From NCBI GenBank assembly GCA_910585605.1, contig CAJUFL010000029.1, positions 1 through 42,526 on the forward strand: DNA of 42,526 bases. Reading direction: 5' to 3'. Below the pieces are notes generated by a model. That model saw nothing but the letters and a program-made list of their open reading frames with translations. It had not been told where the DNA came from and searched no databases. The position numbers were made by a program, and so were the translations under genes. This document shows, one piece after another, positions 8,294 through 16,168 of this stretch; the stretch's first letter is position 1, and the number at the start of each line of letters is the position of its first letter. Origin of the DNA: an uncultured Lachnospiraceae bacterium. Lineage in GTDB: Bacteria > Bacillota > Clostridia > Lachnospirales > Lachnospiraceae.

Positions 8294-9568
8294 TACTTTC
8301 ATTCCTCCGTATTTGCGGATTTTTAATATATTACAGGAGCCTTCGCCAAAAATGGCATCCATTGCATTTTTGTATTCCTGTACAGCCGTATTTTTTACAA
8401 ATGCCTGTATGGTGCCGGCAAAACCGCCGCCGTGTACCCGGCTGACTCCATCTTTACCCAGTATACTGTCGCTGGCTGCGAGAGCTATGGAAACATTCTG
8501 ATGTTCTACATCATGATTGGTATATACATTTTGTAAATATTTAAATGAAGAATCTCCGGAAACTTTTACAGTATCCAGAAAATCTGTAAAATTGTCAGCC
8601 TGTAATGCACTTACTTCTTTTTGAACCCGTTCGTTTTCCTCTTTAAAGTGAATGGCACGGAGTACTGCACGGTCATTTACGGCTTCCCTTATGTCATTAA
8701 GATTTGCAAAGAGCTCTTTTTTGGTTACATCTCTTAATACCTCTTTTCCGAAATAGGCAGCAACTTTTTTCATTTCTTCCGGAACAGCAGCATAGTCAGC
8801 AGTTAAATCTGCATGTGATCCTTTTGTATCTGTGATGCAAAGGCTGTAGCCGTGTCCGTCAAGATCAAATTCTACCCGGTTAACAACTGGTTTCTCGGGA
8901 TCCGCAAAGTCGATGTGAACAAGGCTTCCAACAGAACAGGCCATCTGGTCCATAAGCCCACAGGGTTTTCCGAAATATATATTTTCTGCAAATTGTCCGA
9001 TTATAGCAATCTCGATTGCGGATATTGACATATCATTATAAAGACCTGAAAGTATGGTTCCGATTATGGTTTCAAATGCAGCAGAAGAGGAAAGACCTGC
9101 ACCGATTAAAACATCGCTGGTAACGTATGCCTGGAAACCGCCAATAGTGTATCCATATTCCCTGGTTCCGGCAAGTACTCCCCGGATTAAAGAGGCTGTA
9201 GTACCTTCTTCGGAATTCTTTTTTTCCAGATCATCAAGGGGTATTGTGATCAGATCATACCCATCTGATATGATCTTTACAACAGGCTCTTCCAACTTCT
9301 TAACAATAGCAATGGCATCGTTGTTAATGGAAGCTGCCAATACTTCACCGTGCTGGTGGTCTGTATGATTGCCCCCGATCTCACTTCTTCCCGGTGCACT
9401 GTATATCTCTACTTCGCTGCTGCCGAAGGCTTTTTCATATTCCTGTAAGGCATTGATATACCGGCTGGTCTGATAGGGAATCTTTTCTTTGTCAATATAG
9501 ATATCTGTCAGCATATCTCTGTAAATCTGATTCTGTAATTCAGTTTGCAGTACTTGGGTATTTTTCAT
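8288..9568 (-). CDS. galK: Galactokinase
   Basis: A 426-residue GHMP-family kinase that phosphorylates alpha-D-galactose at C1 using ATP. The galactokinase signature is seen at R61-S-E-I-G-G-N-H-T-D-H (a variant of the usual G-E-H-T-D-Y), and the ATP-binding GLSSSA at 158-163. A third GHMP motif near the C-terminus reads VHGGGFAGTIQAFV. It is slightly longer than E. coli GalK because of about 30 extra N-terminal residues, as in other Clostridia. The ATG at 9568 follows AGGAGG. It is the first gene of the operon, controlled by the promoter and operators at 9599-9642 and divergent from the GalR-like gene. Confidence 0.95.
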   Translation of the reverse strand: MKNTQVLQTELQNQIYRDMLTDIYIDKEKIPYQTSRYINALQEYEKAFGSSEVEIYSAPGRSEIGGNHTDHQHGEVLAASINNDAIAIVKKLEEPVVKIISDGYDLITIPLDDLEKKNSEEGTTASLIRGVLAGTREYGYTIGGFQAYVTSDVLIGAGLSSSAAFETIIGTILSGLYNDMSISAIEIAIIGQFAENIYFGKPCGLMDQMACSVGSLVHIDFADPEKPVVNRVEFDLDGHGYSLCITDTKGSHADLTADYAAVPEEMKKVAAYFGKEVLRDVTKKELFANLNDIREAVNDRAVLRAIHFKEENERVQKEVSALQADNFTDFLDTVKVSGDSSFKYLQNVYTNHDVEHQNVSIALAASDSILGKDGVSRVHGGGFAGTIQAFVKNTAVQEYKNAMDAIFGEGSCNILKIRKYGGMKVL

Positions 9569-9598
9569 GATATTTGCCTCCTTTTACTTTGTAAAATG

Positions 9599-9627
9599 AA
9601 TATAACATTTGTTTAGTAAAAAGTCAA
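9599..9627 (-). promoter_or_regulatory. Promoter of the galKET operon
   Basis: On the minus strand TTGACT (-35, forward 9622-9627) and TATATT (-10, forward 9599-9604) lie 17 bp apart, about 30 bases upstream of the galK start. A full operator half-site (TTTAGTAAA, 9612-9620) lies inside the spacer, the standard arrangement for repression by occlusion. Confidence 0.8.
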
Positions 9628-9642
9628 CATATATTTACTAAA
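9612..9642. promoter_or_regulatory. Paired GalR-type operator half-sites at the galK promoter
   Basis: TTTAGTAAA at 9612-9620 and its exact reverse complement TTTACTAAA at 9634-9642 face each other with centres 22 bp apart. They flank and overlap the -35 element of galK. Each can also be read as the good half of a degenerate 20-bp operator (9612-9631 and 9623-9642). A third, weaker half (TTTTACTAG) is at 9654-9662. Assignment to the adjacent GalR-like LacI protein is inference. Confidence 0.65.
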
Positions 9643-9778
9643 ACATATAAAAATTTTACTAGCAGTTTAATGCTGTTTTGTGAGAAAATATGTAATTGTT
9701 TGCATAAGAATATATATTGTAAAGGAATAATAAATATAATGTATTATATGATAAATAAAATAAATTATTATAAAATTA

Positions 9779-9808
9779 TAGACAAATGAAAAACAGATGT
9801 GATATGAT
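9779..9808 (+). promoter_or_regulatory. Promoter of the GalR-like gene
   Basis: TAGACA (9779-9784) and TATGAT (9803-9808) are separated by 18 bp; each differs by one base from consensus. The expected transcript start is close to the operator at 9817-9836, so the regulator could repress itself. Confidence 0.6.
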
Positions 9809-9816
9809 TAAAAAAA

Positions 9817-9836
9817 TTTAGTAAATATTTATTGGG
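9817..9836. promoter_or_regulatory. Operator overlapping the GalR-like gene's leader
   Basis: A 20-bp element with a perfect half-site TTTAGTAAA, a TA centre and a degenerate second half TTTATTGGG. It matches 16 of 20 positions of the ideal palindrome TTTAGTAAATATTTACTAAA. It sits between the -10 box and the start codon and overlaps the ribosome site, consistent with autoregulation. Confidence 0.6.
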
Positions 9837-9843
9837 AGGACAT

Positions 9844-10839
9844 ATGGCGACGATAAAAGATATAGCAGAGGAAGCTGGGGTTTCACCAGCAGCTGTTTCC
9901 AGAATATTGAATAATGACGCCAGCTTAAGTGTTTCATTAGCAACAAAACAGAAAGTGTGGGATGCTGCAAAGAAGCTCCATTATCATAAGGCAAAGAGCA
10001 GGAATAAAGCATCTTTCCGAATGGGAATCGTGCAGTGGTTTTCTGCGGAACAGGAATTGCAGGATAACTATTATCTTTTGATTCGGCAGGGAATAGAGGA
10101 TTTTTGTCTGAAAAATTCCATCCAGATCATAAGGGCATTCCGTTCCGATGCAAATTACATGGAGATTTTAAAGGATGCAGACGGATTAATATGTATTGGC
10201 AAATTCAGTAATGAGGAGGTTAGTCAGTTTATTAAAATCTGTGGGAACATAGTATTTCTGGATATGCTTGTATCGGATTGGGGAATTACAACGCTGACCA
10301 TGGATTTTAAACAGGCTGTCAATCTGGCATTGGATTATCTGACGGACTTAGGGCATAAACGGATTGCCTTTTTGGGAGGCATTGAATTTGTGGGAGATAA
10401 GGAATCGGTAATGGATGAGAGGAAGGAAGTTTTTGTTTCATATATGAAAAAGAAAAATCCTGGGTATACACCGCTTATTTATGAAGGTACGTTTTCCACA
10501 GCTTCCGGTTATGGGATGATGGAAAGGATTTTAAAGGAGAAGGAGAAGCCCACAGCGGTTTTTACTGCCAGTGATGCACTGGCGTTTGGTGCGATGAAAG
10601 CCATAAAGGATTGCGGACTTCGAATTCCAGAAGATATTTCGGTAATAGGTTTTAATGATACGGAAATGAGTGCCTACACATCACCTGCACTTACTACCGT
10701 TCATGCTCCGGCATATGACATGGGACAGCATGGAGCAAATTTTTTATATGTTTCTTCCAATTTGAGTATCACCACACCTCTGAAAGCAAAAATACCATGT
10801 TATCTTGTGGAAAGGGATTCCTGTGGAAGGGTTATGTAA
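9844..10839 (+). CDS. galR: LacI-family regulator, GalR-like
   Basis: A 331-residue repressor. The N-terminal helix-turn-helix reads MATIKDIAEEAGVSPAAVSR (residues 1-20), followed by a hinge helix and a periplasmic-binding-protein-like sensor domain (TLTMDFKQAVNLALDYLTD, then PEDISVIGFNDTEMSAYTSP near the C-terminus). The start is the ATG at 9844 after GGGAGG; a TTG 12 bases upstream is less likely because it overlaps the ribosome site. It diverges from galKET with shared operator half-sites between them, so galactose or a galactose metabolite is the probable inducer. The symbol rests on that context. Confidence 0.88.
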   Translation: MATIKDIAEEAGVSPAAVSRILNNDASLSVSLATKQKVWDAAKKLHYHKAKSRNKASFRMGIVQWFSAEQELQDNYYLLIRQGIEDFCLKNSIQIIRAFRSDANYMEILKDADGLICIGKFSNEEVSQFIKICGNIVFLDMLVSDWGITTLTMDFKQAVNLALDYLTDLGHKRIAFLGGIEFVGDKESVMDERKEVFVSYMKKKNPGYTPLIYEGTFSTASGYGMMERILKEKEKPTAVFTASDALAFGAMKAIKDCGLRIPEDISVIGFNDTEMSAYTSPALTTVHAPAYDMGQHGANFLYVSSNLSITTPLKAKIPCYLVERDSCGRVM

Positions 10840-10943
10840 TATGGCAAATTTTCCTTGCCGACAGTTGCTGATGGATTGTTTTTGCAGAGGGATAGCTCCG
10901 GTGGGATAATAAATTATAATATATGATATTTTCACCTTGTGCT

Positions 10944-10963
10944 AATAGTAAAAATTTGTTAAA
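10944..10963. promoter_or_regulatory. Third GalR-type operator candidate, upstream of the second LacI gene
   Basis: AATAGTAAA-AA-TTTGTTAAA has the same 9-2-9 layout as the element at 9817-9836 and matches 15 of 20 positions of TTTAGTAAATATTTACTAAA. It lies between the two LacI genes, about 135 bases before the start of the second. It may link the two regulators. The region is AT-rich, so chance similarity is possible. Confidence 0.4.
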
Positions 10964-10991
10964 ATCCTTTATATACACTAAAAATATAATA

Positions 10992-11042
10992 GCACTTTTG
11001 ATGATGCAATGTCGGAACTTGTCCTGTATACATAAAAAGTGC
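10992..11042 (+). other. Inverted repeat in the leader of the second LacI gene
   Basis: GCACTTTT (10992-10999) can pair with AAAAGTGC (11035-11042) across a 35-base loop, followed by CATTTTTAAA. It may be a weak terminator for the first LacI gene or an attenuator for the second; the T tract is offset from the stem. Confidence 0.35.
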
Positions 11043-11098
11043 CATTTTTAAACAATGAGCTGAAGAGATTTGACTGTAAATTACAGGGGGGAAAGTGT

Positions 11099-12100
11099 AT
11101 GGTTACAATTAAACAGATAGCAGAGCAGATAGGGGTTAGTCCGACTACTGTGTCTAATGTACTGAACGGGAAGATACAGAAGATGTCTCCTGAAACGAGA
11201 CGGAAGATTGAGCAGGCATTGGTTGATAACAATTATTATCGTATGGATAATAAAAAAGAAGGGGCTATTCCCATGATTATCCTTGGCTTTAATACATGGG
11301 GAAAGGAAAATATTGTGGCGGATCCCTTTGTGGGTGAACTGTTAGGGGTAATTGAAGCGGAGCTTCGAAAATACGGCAGGGGCGTCATATTTACGGCGAA
11401 TAGGGATTTTATGGATTTGAAACGTCTGCTTACAGGAGGTAATGTGGAAGGGGGCATTATGGTAGGATATCACTCCGGGCTTTGTGAAGAGCTTACTGGT
11501 GCCAGTCCCCATCCTCTTATGTTTGTTGATTCAGGAGATGGGAACTATTGTAATATAAGTCTGGAGGATAAAGAAGGGATGCGGGAGATCACTTCCTATT
11601 TGATCAAAGGAGGACATAGAAGAATTGCTTTTTTCTGTGACCAGGAATATCCGCCTGTAACTAATAACGAACAAAGGCTGGCAGGGTATAGAGCCGCATT
11701 GCAAAAGGCGGGATTGGATTTTTTCAGGGAAGATTATTATTATCTGCCCCCAGAGAAGTACATCCGGCAAGAGATTTTAAGGAAATTTGCACTGAAAAAG
11801 GCAAAAAAAGAGTATACGGCCGCAGTATTTGTGTCAGATTTGCTTGCTAACGAAGCGATTAATATTTTTGAAGGAGTAGGAATAAATGTTCCAGAAGATA
11901 TTTCTATTACAGGTTTTGATGACAATATTTATGCCAGGGTTTGCAGACCGATGCTGACAACTGTACGGCAGAGTCCGGCCGCAAAGGGACAGGAAGCGGT
12001 CAGACTTTTGATGATGAAGATCAAAGGAGAGGATATCGGATTAGATTCCCTTGTGCTTCCGACAGAACTGATCGTAAGGGAAAGTGTAAAATTTATATAA
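11099..12100 (+). CDS. LacI-family regulator, probable controller of the oligosaccharide operon
   Basis: A 333-residue LacI-type regulator with the HTH MVTIKQIAEQIGVSPTTVSN at residues 1-20, a hinge helix and a sugar-sensing domain. The C-terminal half contains PEDISITGFDDNIYARVCRP and TTVRQSPAAKGQEAVRLLM, typical for the family. The start is the ATG at 11099 after a GGGGGG-rich site; a longer frame from 11039 begins in the inverted repeat and has no ribosome site. It ends in a strong terminator and directly precedes the msm-type operon, so it likely senses raffinose, melibiose or an isomalto-oligosaccharide. S. mutans msm is controlled by an AraC-family protein instead, so the regulator type differs. 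Confidence 0.88.
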   Translation: MVTIKQIAEQIGVSPTTVSNVLNGKIQKMSPETRRKIEQALVDNNYYRMDNKKEGAIPMIILGFNTWGKENIVADPFVGELLGVIEAELRKYGRGVIFTANRDFMDLKRLLTGGNVEGGIMVGYHSGLCEELTGASPHPLMFVDSGDGNYCNISLEDKEGMREITSYLIKGGHRRIAFFCDQEYPPVTNNEQRLAGYRAALQKAGLDFFREDYYYLPPEKYIRQEILRKFALKKAKKEYTAAVFVSDLLANEAINIFEGVGINVPEDISITGFDDNIYARVCRPMLTTVRQSPAAKGQEAVRLLMMKIKGEDIGLDSLVLPTELIVRESVKFI

Positions 12101-12127
12101 TAACTAAACGGAATATATATTTTAATT

Positions 12128-12179
12128 AAAAAGAACTGCTGCATTAAGAAGAAATTTTCCTAATGCAGCAGTTCTTTTT
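12128..12179 (+). terminator. Strong bidirectional-looking terminator after the second LacI gene
   Basis: GAACTGCTGCATTA (12133-12146) pairs perfectly with TAATGCAGCAGTTC (12161-12174), extended by five A-T pairs, and is followed by TTTTT. The A tract before the stem would serve as a T tract on the other strand. It insulates the regulator from the downstream operon. Confidence 0.93.
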
Positions 12180-12219
12180 CTGACTGGACGGTAAATGCTT
12201 ACAATATATATTTAATATG

Positions 12220-12236
12220 TTGTGCAAAATGCACAA
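12220..12236. promoter_or_regulatory. Perfect palindrome upstream of the oligosaccharide operon
   Basis: TTGTGCA-AAA-TGCACAA is a perfect 7-3-7 inverted repeat about 50 bp upstream of the operon's proposed -35 box. It is a plausible binding site for a dimeric regulator; which one is not shown by the sequence. Confidence 0.5.
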
Positions 12237-12267
12237 AGAAAATAAAAAATCATTATGTAAAATACTG

Positions 12268-12281
12268 GTTTCGTACAAAAC
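12268..12281. promoter_or_regulatory. Second palindrome abutting the -35 box
   Basis: GTTTCGTACAAAAC fits the inverted-repeat pattern GTTT-N-GTAC-N-AAAC and ends four bases before the proposed -35 element. It is a candidate LacI-type operator for the adjacent regulator; no experimental basis is available here. Confidence 0.4.
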
Positions 12282-12284
12282 TAA

Positions 12285-12313
12285 TTGAAAAACCTAACAT
12301 AACAAAATAGGAT
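12285..12313 (+). promoter_or_regulatory. Promoter of the msm-type operon
   Basis: TTGAAA (12285-12290) and TAGGAT (12308-12313) are 17 bp apart, giving a leader of about 55 bases before the GTG start of the first gene. The -10 box is weak, as expected for a regulated promoter. Confidence 0.5.
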
Positions 12314-12375
12314 TTATTCATAAGAATATGATAGTAATAAGCAGGCAGCAGGATCTTAGATGGGGAGGTGATTTT

Positions 12376-14013
12376 GTGCAGAATACCGAATGGTGGAAAC
12401 AGACGGTGGTATATCAGATCTATCCAAGGAGTTTTAAGGATAGCAATGGTGACGGTATTGGAGATATTCCGGGGATTATTGAGAAGCTTGATTATTTAAA
12501 GGAATTGGGAATAGGAGCAGTCTGGCTGTCGCCAGTTTGTAAATCCCCACAGGCGGATAATGGTTATGACATATCAGATTATCAGGATATAGATCCCATT
12601 TTCGGCAGCCTTTCCGATATGGAAAGGCTGATTAAAGAGGCGGCGGACAGGGATATACGGATTATGATGGATTTGGTGTTGAACCATACTTCAGATGAAC
12701 ATCCGTGGTTTATGGAGGCAAAAAAGGACAGAGAGAACCCCTATCATGACTATTATGTCTGGAGAGACGGAACGAAAGATGCACCGCCGAATGATCTGAA
12801 AGCGGCGTTTGGCGGCTCGGCCTGGGAATGGGTGCCGGAATGCAGGCAGTATTATCTTCACCAGTTTGCGGTGAAACAGCCTGATCTGAACTGGGATAAT
12901 CCTAAAGTCAGGAAAGAGATTTATAAAATGATCCAATGGTGGATGGATAAGGGAATTGGAGGATTCCGCTTAGATGTGATTGACCTTATTGCAAAAGAAC
13001 CGGACCGTTTAGTATTGGCAGAAGGAGAGCATCTTCACACTTATATACAGGAGATGAGCCGGGAAACATTCCAAAAGGCGGAATTAATTACTGTAGGTGA
13101 AGCATGGAGTGCAACAGTAGATACGGCTAAGAAGTTCAGTAATCCGGATGGTTCAGAACTTTCCATGGTATTTCAGTTTGAACATATGGTATTGGATCAG
13201 CAAAAGGGAAAAGAAAAATGGGATCTGGAAGAATTGCCGTTTACAGAGTGGAAAAAGGTGTTCACAAAGTGGCAGCAGGGGTTACATGGAAAGGGCTGGA
13301 ACAGCCTGTTTTTGGAAAATCATGATCTGCCAAGATCGGTTTCCAGATTTGGAAATGATGGAAAGTATAGAGTACGGTCAGCTAAAATGCTTGCAACCCT
13401 CATTCATGGAATGGAAGGAACTCCCTATATTTATCAGGGGGAAGAATTGGGGATGACCAATGTAAGATACGATATAGAGGAATATCGGGATATTGAAACC
13501 CTGAATTTATATAAGGAGCGGATGGAGCAGGGATATAGGGAAACAGAAATTATGCAGTCTATTTATGCGAAGAGCAGGGATAATGCAAGAACGCCGATGC
13601 AGTGGGATGACAGTCCCTTTGCAGGTTTTACAACAGGCACTCCGTGGATACGCTGTAACCCCAATTATAACATGATTCATGCCAGGGCACAGATGATTGA
13701 GGAGGACTCGGTTTTCCATTATTATCAGAGTCTGATCAGGTTACGGAAGCAGGAGAGGGTAATCCAGAGTGGAAAATATGAACCATTTTTAGAGGAGAAT
13801 TCGAATGTGTTTGCATACATCAGGCGGCTGGATTCGGAACAGATTCTGGTAATTTGTAATTTTACGGATAGGGAACAGCATATAAAAGAATTACAGGAGT
13901 GGGAGAACGGGAAGCTTCTGCTTGGTAATTATATAGAGGAACATGATAGATGTTGCTTACGCCCCTATGAGGCAAAAATAGTAAAGGAGGATGCGCAATG
14001 CGAAAAGGAGTGA
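12376..14013 (+). CDS. dexB: GH13 alpha-1,6-glucosidase (oligo-1,6-glucosidase / dextran glucosidase type)
   Basis: A 545-residue cytosolic glycoside hydrolase that releases glucose from short alpha-1,6-linked glucosides. All four GH13 regions are visible: DLVLNH (about 99-104), GFRLDVI with nucleophile Asp200, TVGEAW with acid/base Glu242 and ENHD with Asp317. The Val following the nucleophile is the residue associated in this subfamily with alpha-1,6 rather than alpha-1,4 specificity. A GTG at 12376 is chosen because GGGGAGG lies seven bases before it; the ATG at 12328 is upstream of that site. First gene of the operon; it overlaps the binding-protein gene by 16 bases. Sucrose isomer or trehalulose hydrolysis is an alternative. 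Confidence 0.88.
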   Translation: MQNTEWWKQTVVYQIYPRSFKDSNGDGIGDIPGIIEKLDYLKELGIGAVWLSPVCKSPQADNGYDISDYQDIDPIFGSLSDMERLIKEAADRDIRIMMDLVLNHTSDEHPWFMEAKKDRENPYHDYYVWRDGTKDAPPNDLKAAFGGSAWEWVPECRQYYLHQFAVKQPDLNWDNPKVRKEIYKMIQWWMDKGIGGFRLDVIDLIAKEPDRLVLAEGEHLHTYIQEMSRETFQKAELITVGEAWSATVDTAKKFSNPDGSELSMVFQFEHMVLDQQKGKEKWDLEELPFTEWKKVFTKWQQGLHGKGWNSLFLENHDLPRSVSRFGNDGKYRVRSAKMLATLIHGMEGTPYIYQGEELGMTNVRYDIEEYRDIETLNLYKERMEQGYRETEIMQSIYAKSRDNARTPMQWDDSPFAGFTTGTPWIRCNPNYNMIHARAQMIEEDSVFHYYQSLIRLRKQERVIQSGKYEPFLEENSNVFAYIRRLDSEQILVICNFTDREQHIKELQEWENGKLLLGNYIEEHDRCCLRPYEAKIVKEDAQCEKE

Positions 14014-15290
14014 AGCGATTTGTAACTGTATTGTTGGCTTGCTGTACTGTGTTAGGGCTTACTGGATGTAATAAGAAAACAAACAGTGGTGTAACAGAGA
14101 TTCAGATAGTACAGTACAAGCCGGAAGCTGTCAAGGCTTTTGAGGAGATTGCAGAACGGTTTAATGAAACCCATGATGACATTCATTTAACCATTGATTC
14201 TCCAAATGAAGCTATGACAATTTTGAAGACCCGGTTTATCAGGGAGGATTATCCTGACATTATCGGAATCGGGGGAGATATCAATTATTCGAATTTCCTG
14301 GATGCCGATCTGTTTATGGACATTTCTGATTTTGATGGGATTCAGGATGTAAAGCAGGCTTATCTGGATATGGATAAGGAACTGGAATTTGTTCCGAAAG
14401 ATGGAGTATATGCACTTCCGTTTGCAGGAAATGCAGCAGGTGTTCTGTACAACAAGGATATGTTTGAAGAACACGGATGGAAAATTCCTGAGACATGGAG
14501 TGAATTCACTGCTTTATGTGATGAGATTGAGGCAGCGGGAATCCAGCCGTTGTATTTTGGATTCAAGGATACATGGACCTGTCTTGCACCATGGAATGCA
14601 TTAGCGGTAGGTCTTGCAGATTCCGATACCTGTAATCAGGTAAATATGGGAACTACAACTTTTACGGATTCATATAAGGATATTGCGGTGAAAATGAAGG
14701 AGCTGTTAAAGTATTCCCAGCCCAATCCATATGCTTATGGTTATAATGATGCCTGTACGGCATTTGCCAGAGGAGAATCTGCAATGTATGCAATCGGAAG
14801 TTATGCAGTACCTCAGATTAAATCAGTGAATCCGGATATGAACATTGATTCTTTTGTATTCCCGGCAAATGAAAATGAAGAGGATAATGTATTAAATTCA
14901 GGTATTGATTTACAATTTAGCGTGATGAAGAATTGTGAAAACAAGGAGGCGGCTTATGAGGTGCTCCGTTATCTGTATGAGGATGAAACAATCCAGATAT
15001 ATTTAAATGATCAGAGTGGTGTTGCATGTAAGGATAGTGAGTTTGTGCTTCCTGAGATGTTAGATGGCATGAGGACTTACATTGAGGCAGGAAGAATGGC
15101 AGATTATCAGGATCATCATTATCCAAGTGAGATGAGTGTAGATGCCATGATTCAGACTTTCCTGCTAGATGAGGGTGCTGATTCTGTCGATACCTTTTTA
15201 ACACGTTTTGATAAGGATTGGAAACGTTATAACCGTGATTTGATTCGTAAGGTTCAGGAATACCAAAAAGAAACGGAGGGTGCCCAATGA
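13998..15290 (+). CDS. msmE: ABC transporter sugar-binding lipoprotein
   Basis: A 430-residue extracellular solute-binding protein (family 1) that captures an oligosaccharide and delivers it to the two permeases encoded next. A lipoprotein signal peptide is clear: basic MRKGVKR, a hydrophobic core and lipobox LTGC with Cys24 as the lipidated residue. The mature part has typical features (LKTRFIREDYPDIIGIGGDI; YALPFAGNAAGVLYN; GESAMYAIGSYAVP). Its start overlaps the previous gene and its stop overlaps the next start by four bases, so the genes are translationally coupled. The ligand is inferred from the neighbouring enzymes to be raffinose-family sugars, melibiose and/or isomalto-oligosaccharides. 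Confidence 0.92.
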   Translation: MRKGVKRFVTVLLACCTVLGLTGCNKKTNSGVTEIQIVQYKPEAVKAFEEIAERFNETHDDIHLTIDSPNEAMTILKTRFIREDYPDIIGIGGDINYSNFLDADLFMDISDFDGIQDVKQAYLDMDKELEFVPKDGVYALPFAGNAAGVLYNKDMFEEHGWKIPETWSEFTALCDEIEAAGIQPLYFGFKDTWTCLAPWNALAVGLADSDTCNQVNMGTTTFTDSYKDIAVKMKELLKYSQPNPYAYGYNDACTAFARGESAMYAIGSYAVPQIKSVNPDMNIDSFVFPANENEEDNVLNSGIDLQFSVMKNCENKEAAYEVLRYLYEDETIQIYLNDQSGVACKDSEFVLPEMLDGMRTYIEAGRMADYQDHHYPSEMSVDAMIQTFLLDEGADSVDTFLTRFDKDWKRYNRDLIRKVQEYQKETEGAQ

Positions 15291-16168
15291 AGAAGTTAAA
15301 AGCAATGACAAACCGGGAAAAAACTTATTTAGTAATTATCATTCCTGTCGTTATTCTGTTTTTTACCTTTAACACACTTCCCATGCTTAAAGGTATGATC
15401 TACAGTTTTACAAATTATAAGGGGTATGGCAGTTATGATTTTGTAGGCTTTCGTAATTATGCGGATTTGTTTACGGATTCCAGGGTTGGAAAGAGTTATC
15501 TGTTTACTTTCAAATATGCGATTGCAGGTACTATTTTAGTCAATGTATTAAGCCTGATTATGGCATTGGGATTAAACAGCCGGATAAAATTTAAAAGTAC
15601 ATTAAGAGGTATCTATTTTGTGCCGAATATCCTTGGTGGTCTGGTAATTGGTTATATTTTCAGTTTTATTTTTACTTATATTATACCTGCGGTTGGTACG
15701 GCATTGAATATCAGCTGGATACAGAACAGTATTCTGGCAGATGAGAGATATGCATGGATCGGTGTTTTAATTGTTGGTGTATGGCAGGCGATTGCCATGA
15801 ATACCATCATTTATATATCCGGTTTACAGACTGTACCTGAGGATGTTTATGAGGCCGGCATGATTGACGGTGCCTGTGGCTGGCAGAAATTCTGGAAACT
15901 GACATTTCCGCTGGTAATGCCTTTTGTAACAATTAACCTTGTGCTGAGTACCAAGAATTTCTTAATGGTATTTGACCAGATTATGTCTTTGACCAAAGGT
16001 GGTCCTGCACAGAGTACAGAATCTATTTCTTATCTGATTTACAAAAACGGTATGGATGGCGGACAGTTTGGATTCCAGAGTGCCAATGCAGTTATATTCT
16101 TTATTGTGATTGTTGCGTTCTCTGTATTCCAGACAACCGTACTAAATAAGAAGGAGGAGCAGCTATGA
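15287..16168 (+). CDS. msmF: ABC sugar transporter permease (MalF/MsmF-type)
   Basis: A 293-residue inner-membrane permease of the binding-protein-dependent sugar family, with about six hydrophobic segments beginning YLVIIIPVVILFFTF. The cytoplasmic EAA loop, which contacts the ATPase, is at about residues 188-210 (EAGMIDGACGWQKFWKLTFP). It pairs with the next permease to form the channel. It overlaps the binding-protein gene and the next permease gene by four bases on either side. No ATPase gene lies in the operon, so a shared MsmK/MsiK-like ATPase encoded elsewhere is expected. Confidence 0.93.
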   Translation: MKKLKAMTNREKTYLVIIIPVVILFFTFNTLPMLKGMIYSFTNYKGYGSYDFVGFRNYADLFTDSRVGKSYLFTFKYAIAGTILVNVLSLIMALGLNSRIKFKSTLRGIYFVPNILGGLVIGYIFSFIFTYIIPAVGTALNISWIQNSILADERYAWIGVLIVGVWQAIAMNTIIYISGLQTVPEDVYEAGMIDGACGWQKFWKLTFPLVMPFVTINLVLSTKNFLMVFDQIMSLTKGGPAQSTESISYLIYKNGMDGGQFGFQSANAVIFFIVIVAFSVFQTTVLNKKEEQL

